Below, piece by piece: positions 16,647 to 21,569 of a DNA stretch of 21,569 nucleotides. The stretch is taken from positions 10,481 through 32,049 of the IMG/VR virus record IMGVR_UViG_3300029448_000209. One strand, 5' to 3'. The position numbers and the translations under genes were made by a program. The DNA is from a virus. The notes below the pieces were generated by a model. That model made no database searches and was not told the DNA's origin. It saw only the letters and a list, made by a program, of their open reading frames with translations. The first letter of the stretch is position 1; every line of letters begins with the position of its first letter.

Positions 16647-18764
16647 TTAATAACCGGAAGTGGATCCTGGACTGTATGATGTACTTGGTGATTGAACAAT
16701 ACCTGTCACTTGAGAAGTAGTACCAGGTGTCGTTACTTGTGCTATTGTACTTGGAGTCGTAGCAGATGTTGTTCCATTTGCTCCACCAATAGAGATTGGT
16801 ACTCCACGAACTAATTGATTACCATCAAAACTTGGAGACACAATATAATTGGTTCCAGATACATCTGTTTTTGAATCAATCTGATCTATAACAGTATTTA
16901 CCACAGTATTATTAAGGTCTAATTGTAAGTAAAGATCTTGAAGACCAATCACATCATTTGAATAGGGGATCGCAGAGATTTCAACAACAGGTGTAGTTCC
17001 TTTAGTAATTTGTGTAGATACAATCTTTATTGGGTTCAACATAATTTCACCTGTCTTATAATTTACAACCCCTACGTTTCTCTTAACGATGACAGGATTT
17101 CTGGGAGAACTTAACTTAAAGAGGAATAATTCTCCAGTCTCCATATTAGCGTTAGGAAGATCGCCAAGATACACAACATCAGCACTACCACTAATTTTAA
17201 ATCCTGAAGATCTGATGTTAAAACCAACCATCGCACCTTCTGCGATAGTACGACAATGATTCTTGAGACGGAATCTATTTCCATAGCAAAGTTCATATTC
17301 AGCAAACTGATTTAGTTTTGGTTCTAAATCTCTTCTAATCTGAATATTAGTGATGTTTGATGTAATCGCAGAATTAGACTTATCAATGACACACTGATAC
17401 TTACTATACTTAAAGCGTCCACCAAATTTATTTAATTCAGTTGAGTTAGCATAATTTCCAATTGCCTTTAGAGCATCGTCTCTAACGGGGCTAGAAACCA
17501 TTCCAGTGCCATCATCTCCCCCTAGGGTAGTCGGAGTCAGGTTACTGTTATAATAAACGTTAGACGATGGTTCAATGAACAAATAGGATAAATCAATAAC
17601 ATCAATCCTAATACCTGCTACTTTATACTTGGCAAGTTCAGAAGAAAGATTATCCTTGAGACAATTGGAAAGAAACACACCATTAACTGGTTTAATACTA
17701 ATGAATACCTTTCCATACTGTGGTGGGTTTAATTCCTCACCACCATATGCTGAAACAGATTCTGCTTCAGGATAGATTCTAGGAATCAATGCCTCATAAT
17801 CAGCAGCAGTAACTGCTCTGTTCTGTGAAGCATAGACTTGTGGACCATATTTTTTAATTGAGTCAATTGATTCAATCGGGGATCCGCCAAGAGATGCTCC
17901 GTCTACAGTAATGAATGAAAATCCTTGTGTAATTGGTGTTCCAGCATTAGTGACAAGAGAACCAGCAAAGGTTATATTTGATATGCTGTTTCCATTTGAA
18001 CCACTTGATACAATATATCCGATATTAACTTCATTAGGTTCTTCTAACTTCTTCGCAATAATACCATCGCCAAATAAGAGTTCATAACGCTCACCATCAA
18101 TCTCTTGAATAAAGTAAACGCGAGTTTCTGGTCCGACATCAATCAGACTATTATAAAGTTTATATGTGTTCTTTACAGTTGATGCACTAGACTCATTAAC
18201 GGTTACATTAATAGTTGTCGTATCTACACCAGTATTAGGTAGTATAAATTTCTGGTCTGGATTTCTTGAACTGACAGTAAATGACTGTTCTAGGTATGAA
18301 CCTTCGTATAGAACAATATCATAAAACTCTGCTACACCCTTTGAATTTACTGGTACAGTAATATCTTCTGGAATTGAAAATACAAAGTCGGAGTTACCAA
18401 AACGTTGAGAGGTAACAGCGACTAATCCTTTCTTCAACGTAACAGAAGGAATACCACTAAGATTAGATACCGTAAATGATGCAGATACTCTCGCTGCTCT
18501 TCTTGAACGTGGAAGGTATCCAATATTTCTTGCTAGAGATACAACGTTCTCTCTCAAGGTCGCACTATCAATGAATATCTCATTCGTCACCATATTGGTG
18601 TTGTACGAAGTGAGATATGTGTTATATGCTAACGTATCAATGATTGTGGAGAGGTTGGATCCCTCAAAATCATAATCGGTGAAATTAGAGTTCGCACGAA
18701 TATAGTCCTTGATGGACGTTTTAATCTGGTCGAAGTCTAGGTTGCTGAAGTTTACTAGTGGCAT
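16647..18764 (-). CDS. 6: Baseplate wedge subunit gp6 (baseplate J-like)
   Basis: 705 aa, compared with about 660 for T4 gp6, the protein that forms the inner ring of the baseplate wedge. The N-terminus (DQIKTSIKDYIRAN, then FEGSNLSTIIDTLAYNTYL) is the usual gp6 opening. Residues about 311-325 contain NRAVTAADYEALIPRIYPEA, the signature of the baseplate J family, followed by a GKVFISIKP strand. The last 45 or so residues (about 661-705) are low-complexity Thr/Ser/Pro/Gly, probably a flexible tail. The ATG lies one base after the gp25 stop, with AGGTAAG just upstream, so translation is probably coupled to gp25. The protein should contact gp25, the gp7-like protein and gp53. Confidence 0.93.
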   Translation of the reverse strand: MPLVNFSNLDFDQIKTSIKDYIRANSNFTDYDFEGSNLSTIIDTLAYNTYLTSYNTNMVTNEIFIDSATLRENVVSLARNIGYLPRSRRAARVSASFTVSNLSGIPSVTLKKGLVAVTSQRFGNSDFVFSIPEDITVPVNSKGVAEFYDIVLYEGSYLEQSFTVSSRNPDQKFILPNTGVDTTTINVTVNESSASTVKNTYKLYNSLIDVGPETRVYFIQEIDGERYELLFGDGIIAKKLEEPNEVNIGYIVSSGSNGNSISNITFAGSLVTNAGTPITQGFSFITVDGASLGGSPIESIDSIKKYGPQVYASQNRAVTAADYEALIPRIYPEAESVSAYGGEELNPPQYGKVFISIKPVNGVFLSNCLKDNLSSELAKYKVAGIRIDVIDLSYLFIEPSSNVYYNSNLTPTTLGGDDGTGMVSSPVRDDALKAIGNYANSTELNKFGGRFKYSKYQCVIDKSNSAITSNITNIQIRRDLEPKLNQFAEYELCYGNRFRLKNHCRTIAEGAMVGFNIRSSGFKISGSADVVYLGDLPNANMETGELFLFKLSSPRNPVIVKRNVGVVNYKTGEIMLNPIKIVSTQITKGTTPVVEISAIPYSNDVIGLQDLYLQLDLNNTVVNTVIDQIDSKTDVSGTNYIVSPSFDGNQLVRGVPISIGGANGTTSATTPSTIAQVTTPGTTSQVTGIVQSPSTSYSPGSTSGY

Positions 18765-18765
18765 C

Positions 18766-19170
18766 TTACCTAGTCGGGACTAATGCTATCTGAATTTCTT
18801 GTACATCCAGTGGAATACCAACAATATAATATTGAATTGTAACATCAAATCTATGTTGTTCTGCGTTTGGAGCAACAATTACATTATTTAATTCTATTCG
18901 TGGTTCAAAATTTTCAAGTGTTGTAATAATTTCAGTTTTAATACTACTTGATGTAATATTATCAAGTTGATTGAATAATAAGGCATTCACGCCAGATCCA
19001 AGAACTGGATTGAAAGGTCTTTCACCAGGCACGGTTAGAATTAAATTACGAACCGATCGTGCTATCGCATTATAATTGACAAGACCAATCAAATCACTAT
19101 TGATAGGATTAATCTTGAACGTAGCACTAATGTCCTTGAAACCTTTCGATCTCCTTTCCTGAACTGACAA
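18766..19170 (-). CDS. 25: Baseplate wedge subunit gp25 (GPW/gp25 family), TTG start
   Basis: 134 aa, against 132 for T4 gp25, a small wedge protein at the junction of baseplate and sheath. RSKGFKDISATFKINP (7-22) is the usual beginning of cyanophage gp25, and GERPFNPVLGSG (49-60) plus NFEPRI (87-92) are the family signatures. The start is TTG: going upstream in frame there is no ATG or GTG before a stop at 19186-19188, and the residues right after TTG already belong to the conserved N-terminus. A late promoter-like TCTAAATA lies 21 bases upstream. AAGGT is present but about 17 bases from the TTG, too far for a normal Shine-Dalgarno, so initiation may be weak. gp6 follows after one base. Confidence 0.9.
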   Translation of the reverse strand: MSVQERRSKGFKDISATFKINPINSDLIGLVNYNAIARSVRNLILTVPGERPFNPVLGSGVNALLFNQLDNITSSSIKTEIITTLENFEPRIELNNVIVAPNAEQHRFDVTIQYYIVGIPLDVQEIQIALVPTR

Positions 19171-19191
19171 ACTGATACAAGAATTCTACCT

Positions 19192-19199
19192 TATTTAGA
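19192..19199 (-). promoter_or_regulatory. Late promoter-like octamer upstream of gp25
   Basis: The minus strand reads TCTAAATA, one base from the T4 late consensus TATAAATA. It sits in the 32-base gap between the 53-aa gene and gp25, where a promoter would be expected at the start of the baseplate gene block. Transcription would begin about 6-7 bases downstream. Confidence 0.5.
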
Positions 19200-19202
19200 A
19201 TA

Positions 19203-19364
19203 CTAATCTTCAGTAAGTGTTACCTGTTGATTGCCACAAGTACAGATATGATCAGGATCAGAACAATCGCTTGTTTCAAAAAGTCCATCTCGGTTTACCT
19301 TTCTCTTATTTCTTGGAGTTTGGTTGTCATTCGCAATCTCTCTTAAGAGGTTATCTTCGCTCAT
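19203..19364 (-). CDS. Small hypothetical protein with Cys/His cluster (53 aa)
   Basis: I read this frame directly from the sequence: MSEDNLLREIAND at the start, then a basic stretch (RNKRK, 18-22), then CSDPDHICTCG (34-44) and an acidic end. Three cysteines and a histidine within ten residues (C34, H39, C41, C43) could bind a metal ion, but the spacing does not match a zinc-finger class I can name. The ATG overlaps the stop of the 219-aa gene by four bases (ATGA), the classic coupling arrangement. AGGA is present but only two bases from the ATG. It is the last gene before the gp25 block. Function unknown. Confidence 0.65.
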   Translation of the reverse strand: MSEDNLLREIANDNQTPRNKRKVNRDGLFETSDCSDPDHICTCGNQQVTLTED

Positions 19365-20020
19365 AATCCTGGAATCCGATCTGGTATTTCATTATCTAGG
19401 TGTGTAACCTCATACATGAAATGATCTGATGTCTCAATCTTACGTTTGTTTTCAACTGAATATACAGTTAGATCAATTTCATATCCAGGATTCTGACTAA
19501 TCCTTTCAAAGGTCCAGGCATCATCATACCAGATAATACGATTGTTTGGATAGGCATAATAATTACCATTCTCCATCTTAAACAAATGAGCACACTTGTG
19601 TTCTGGTGTCTCTGAGAAATTAAGATCAGGCATACCTTTATTCTCCCATGACCAATCAAGAGTAAACATATAAGTTCCTACTCTTTTCTTCCCATCAGGA
19701 CGAATGAGTTCCGCATTTAATCCTGCTAATCTATGGCGTCTCTGTACGTCCACATAAGGTGAAAAGCAATCCCAGTATATTATATCCTCTAACGGTTCTA
19801 TAACCGCATCAGACTTCCAACAAAAAGCATGTAAAGGTCTTCGTGTCCAATTCACTCCATTCTCTAAGAATGCTTCAAACATAGGCGTCCTTTTTTCTAT
19901 ACTCGCAACAGAATGAACATCACAACGAGTTACCTCACCATGACCCTTCTTATGATTATAAAGGAACTCATTACGAATATAACAAGACCAATCTGGTAAA
20001 CTATGATTCAAATAGGCCAT
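19361..20020 (-). CDS. Hypothetical Trp-rich protein (219 aa)
   Basis: I do not recognise a named family, though the sequence style fits a conserved cyanophage hypothetical. It has eight tryptophans (residues 11, 58, 68, 83, 123, 125, 164, 169), a YWDCFSPYVDVQRRHRLAG core (82-100), TLDWSW (120-125) and NNRIIWYDDAWTF (159-171). There is no signal peptide or membrane span, and it reads as a compact cytoplasmic beta-rich domain. A good ribosome binding site (GAGGAAA) precedes the ATG. The start lies inside the end of the SET gene (13-base overlap), and the end overlaps the 53-aa gene by four bases. The operon context gives no firm clue to the role; a structural or assembly function is possible because the baseplate genes follow. 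Confidence 0.8.
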   Translation of the reverse strand: MAYLNHSLPDWSCYIRNEFLYNHKKGHGEVTRCDVHSVASIEKRTPMFEAFLENGVNWTRRPLHAFCWKSDAVIEPLEDIIYWDCFSPYVDVQRRHRLAGLNAELIRPDGKKRVGTYMFTLDWSWENKGMPDLNFSETPEHKCAHLFKMENGNYYAYPNNRIIWYDDAWTFERISQNPGYEIDLTVYSVENKRKIETSDHFMYEVTHLDNEIPDRIPGL

Positions 20021-20382
20021 TCTCTTTCCTCGGGAAAATAGTAATCAAGTAATTCTTCATCTGGTAAAATATCTTGAGTCGCATAAAGACATCCATTATC
20101 CTTATTATAAGATACATTGGGTCTTATTGAATGGTTGATATAATACTGTGGACCAATACGATCTAAATCATCATCAACCCAAAATCCTTCATCATCATAG
20201 TATGTTAGGTTTCGCATCGCAACCCCTACCTCTTTACTAACATCGTGAAAAGCGATTTTCTCGCGGTTTTTAGGTATAAAAATACATGTATCAACTGGTA
20301 TGAATACTAAAGAAAAAACACCCACTCCCTCACAGACTGTACTGGGAGCGAGATAGGTGTAAAGTGTTTTGTTATAAGACAC
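20008..20382 (-). CDS. Small SET-domain protein, putative protein lysine methyltransferase, GTG start
   Basis: A 124-aa minimal SET domain. Visible family motifs, in order: GVGVFSLVFIPVDTCIF (19-35), matching the G-x-G-V-F-a-x-x-x-I-P opening; YYINHSIRPN (80-89), matching INHSCxPN with the Cys replaced by Ile; and ATQDILPDEELLDYYF (101-116), matching the A-x-x-D-I-x-x-x-EEL-x-x-DY ending with the likely catalytic Tyr at 114. No pre-SET or post-SET cysteines are present. SET proteins transfer methyl from S-adenosylmethionine to lysine side chains; the substrate here is unknown. The start is GTG, whose first G is the last base of the preceding TAG stop, with AAGGA five bases upstream. Translation is therefore probably coupled to the basic 48-aa peptide just before it. 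Confidence 0.75.
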   Translation of the reverse strand: MSYNKTLYTYLAPSTVCEGVGVFSLVFIPVDTCIFIPKNREKIAFHDVSKEVGVAMRNLTYYDDEGFWVDDDLDRIGPQYYINHSIRPNVSYNKDNGCLYATQDILPDEELLDYYFPEEREWPI

Positions 20383-20528
20383 TACCGTCCTTGACCACGA
20401 TAACGCTTCTTTGCTGTATTCGCACTGGTCGCAGAGTATTTTGTATTCTTCCCCTGACCCTGACGGGTATTCTTGGGTTCACTATCAATCATCTGCTGAC
20501 CGAATTTGCCTGTCTTAATTTTCGCCAT
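20382..20528 (-). CDS. Small very basic hypothetical protein (48 aa)
   Basis: Read directly from the sequence: starts MAKIKTGKFGQQMIDSEPKN and ends AKKRYRGQGR. It has 8 Lys and 4 Arg against 2 acidic residues, plus many Gln, Gly, Asn, Ser and Thr, so it is probably disordered and could bind nucleic acid or a ribosome. A strong ribosome binding site (AAGGAGA, about five bases before the ATG) supports real translation. It overlaps the preceding 34-aa gene by 14 bases and the SET gene by one. I believe similar short basic ORFs occur in other cyanophages, but I cannot name one with a known role. Confidence 0.75.
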   Translation of the reverse strand: MAKIKTGKFGQQMIDSEPKNTRQGQGKNTKYSATSANTAKKRYRGQGR

Positions 20529-20619
20529 CGATTCTCCTTGTAATTGCCATTTTGTTACCAACCATCATCATACCACTTGTCAGTAATCCCATAAAGATTA
20601 TAACAAATAATAATGACAT
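20515..20619 (-). CDS. Small single-span membrane peptide (34 aa)
   Basis: Read directly from the sequence: MSLLFVIIFMGLLTSGMMMV, then GNKMAITRRIDGEN and TAA. Residues about 3-21 form one hydrophobic span, and positive residues K23, R28 and R29 suggest a cytoplasmic C-terminus. The ATG shares its A with the TGA stop of the glycosyltransferase (TGATG), a reinitiation arrangement. It exactly fills the gap between two better supported genes, which raises its credibility. No clear Shine-Dalgarno sequence precedes it. The role is unknown; small phage membrane peptides can act in host-envelope modification or superinfection exclusion, but nothing here shows that. Confidence 0.5.
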   Translation of the reverse strand: MSLLFVIIFMGLLTSGMMMVGNKMAITRRIDGEN

Positions 20620-21410
20620 CAAATTACTCTCATCTTCTCATGTCCTACACGAATACGTGGATCACACCAAATCTCATATCCTGCTTCAATCGCATCTAAA
20701 CAGAATGATACATCCTCTCCACACATGTCTTGTACAGCACCTGATTCAAAGACTTGCATCTTTGGAGCAAACCATGGATACTTCATCTTGACATCCTCAA
20801 AGACTCCATTCTGAATCATTACCCATCCAAATCCTGTATAATCAACAGTGAATGGTTTCTTACGCTTACTAATACCATCTACCATTTCATGATTCATGAC
20901 ACCTCCATTATTACGGAAGTCATCCTCATCTAACCAATGAGCAACACTTGTTGTACGTCCATCCTCTGTACTATACCATCCAGATACAATCTGACGCTCT
21001 GTACCATCTTCAGTAATTGCCATATCACACAATTGCCAAAACTTCTCTGATGTAAAGATAATATCACTATCAATCCATAATTGATAATCATACTTTAACT
21101 TACCATCCCATGGCAATTGATCAGGTCCACGCAATACATTCGCACCTAAACACTTACAACGAGCAAAGTTCACCATAGAACTATAGTCCTGTGAAATCTG
21201 AATGCTCATTCCATTCTGTACTAAGTCAAAACAAAGTTGAACAAAGTTTTTCATAAACGCATATGAACATCCTCTCCCAGGCAAACAGAAGACAATTGCT
21301 TTTCCACGCATTCTCTCCTTAATTGCTGTGTAGTCCCAATCTGCTTTCTCTGTTTTCTCTACTGACGCCTTCACTGGTGTCTTTGCTTTTACTGTAAATC
21401 CTTTTGCCAT
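20619..21410 (-). CDS. Glycosyltransferase-like protein (GT-A fold)
   Basis: 263 aa. After a Lys-rich linker (1-35), residues 37-43 (KAIVFCLP) look like the first strand of a GT-A nucleotide-sugar domain. WIDSDIIF (112-119) carries the D-x-D motif (D114, D116) that binds metal and nucleotide-sugar. Residues 231-257 (GEDVSFCLDAIEAGYEIWC, then H257) match the downstream ED and His positions of family 2-like transferases. It would move a sugar from a nucleotide donor to an unknown acceptor, such as a virion protein, host surface glycan or modified DNA base. The gene is first behind a consensus sigma-70 promoter and has a leader of about 15 bases without a clear Shine-Dalgarno. Its stop overlaps the next start by one base. 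Family call good; acceptor unknown. Confidence 0.78.
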   Translation of the reverse strand: MAKGFTVKAKTPVKASVEKTEKADWDYTAIKERMRGKAIVFCLPGRGCSYAFMKNFVQLCFDLVQNGMSIQISQDYSSMVNFARCKCLGANVLRGPDQLPWDGKLKYDYQLWIDSDIIFTSEKFWQLCDMAITEDGTERQIVSGWYSTEDGRTTSVAHWLDEDDFRNNGGVMNHEMVDGISKRKKPFTVDYTGFGWVMIQNGVFEDVKMKYPWFAPKMQVFESGAVQDMCGEDVSFCLDAIEAGYEIWCDPRIRVGHEKMRVI

Positions 21411-21415
21411 AAGTC

Positions 21416-21426
21416 TGAGTAACTCA
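21416..21426. promoter_or_regulatory. 11-bp palindrome at the predicted transcription start
   Basis: TGAGT-A-ACTCA (plus strand) is a perfect 5-bp inverted repeat around one base. It lies between the -10 box and the ATG of the glycosyltransferase gene and covers the expected +1 position. It could be an operator or an early-transcribed hairpin; with arms of only 5 bp, chance is possible. Confidence 0.35.
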
Positions 21427-21431
21427 ATTCA

Positions 21432-21460
21432 ATTATAACGTGGTATCTATGCGATGTCAA
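21432..21460 (-). promoter_or_regulatory. Consensus sigma-70 promoter for the six-gene operon
   Basis: On the minus strand, TTGACA (21455-21460) and TATAAT (21432-21437) are both exact consensus hexamers separated by exactly 17 bases. Transcription should start near 21425, about 15 bases before the ATG of the glycosyltransferase gene. The -35 box overlaps the stop codon of the upstream gene. Such host-type promoters usually drive early phage transcription. Confidence 0.85.
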
Positions 21461-21569
21461 TAGGACGACTCCTCTGGTATATGGGCGGTTGTCTCTACTT
21501 CCTCATACGATAAATCCTCAACATCATAGTCGGTATGTAATAAACCAACCATTCCATTGAGGGCATTCC
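21457..21569 (-). CDS. 3' end of an unidentified upstream gene (partial)
   Basis: A frame open from the window edge for 36 codons plus stop. It reads LLHTDYDVEDLSYEEVETT and ends HIPEESSY before TGA. The acidic composition and direct abutment to a promoter fit the C-terminus of a real protein on the same strand as all other genes. A competing frame is also open for part of this stretch, so the call is moderate. Too little is present to name it. Confidence 0.45.
   Translation of the reverse strand, partial: NALNGMVGLLHTDYDVEDLSYEEVETTAHIPEESSY

Noticed and set aside
19361-20020. 219-aa protein as baseplate wedge gp53
   Set aside because: Position near gp25/gp6 and size are compatible, but I see no gp53 sequence signature, and the gene belongs to the overlapping accessory operon rather than the late block.
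19203-21410. Accessory operon as a toxin-antitoxin or anti-phage defence cassette
   Set aside because: Small overlapping genes invite this idea, but none shows a toxin, antitoxin, nuclease or nucleotide-signalling motif.

Overview
The window looks like the structural (baseplate) region of a T4-like myovirus of marine picocyanobacteria (Synechococcus/Prochlorococcus), or a close relative. The DNA is AT-rich, and every gene I can support lies on the minus strand with overlaps or very short gaps. The order, read in the direction of transcription (right to left), is gp25, gp6, a giant protein in the gp7 slot, gp8, then another large structural protein, which matches the T4 baseplate wedge order. 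The identification rests on motifs and gene order recalled from the families, not on a database search. A related marine T4-like phage of another host, such as a pelagiphage, is not excluded.

Right part (21569 to 19203): the 3' end of an unidentified gene is followed by a near-ideal host-type sigma-70 promoter (TTGACA, 17 bp, TATAAT). It drives six overlapping genes: a glycosyltransferase-like protein (263 aa), a 34-aa single-span membrane peptide, a 48-aa very basic peptide, a 124-aa SET-domain protein starting with GTG, a 219-aa Trp-rich protein of unknown function, and a 53-aa peptide with a Cys/His cluster. Overlaps of 1 to 14 bases suggest translational coupling.

Middle (19199 to 4506): a late-type promoter motif precedes gp25 (TTG start), gp6 (baseplate J-like) and a 4044-aa protein that fills more than half the window. 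That protein has a gp7-like N-terminal adaptor region, a YHYH domain near residue 1300, about 15 copies of a GxGY beta-repeat, several copies of a second HG-type repeat, and an apparent tandem domain duplication near residues 2716-2935.

Left part (4507 to 1): a 66-bp gap carries a perfect T4 late promoter octamer, a second near-match and a small hairpin. It precedes gp8, recognisable from its C-terminal and N-terminal signatures but larger than T4 gp8. Six bases beyond gp8 begins a DUF4815-type structural protein that runs off the window edge.

There is no gene-free stretch longer than about 66 bases. I saw no tRNA, rRNA, CRISPR, insertion sequence, integrase or attachment site. The late genes together would build the baseplate wedge and its peripheral fibres. 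The upstream operon appears to be a differently timed accessory set placed directly in front of the baseplate genes.
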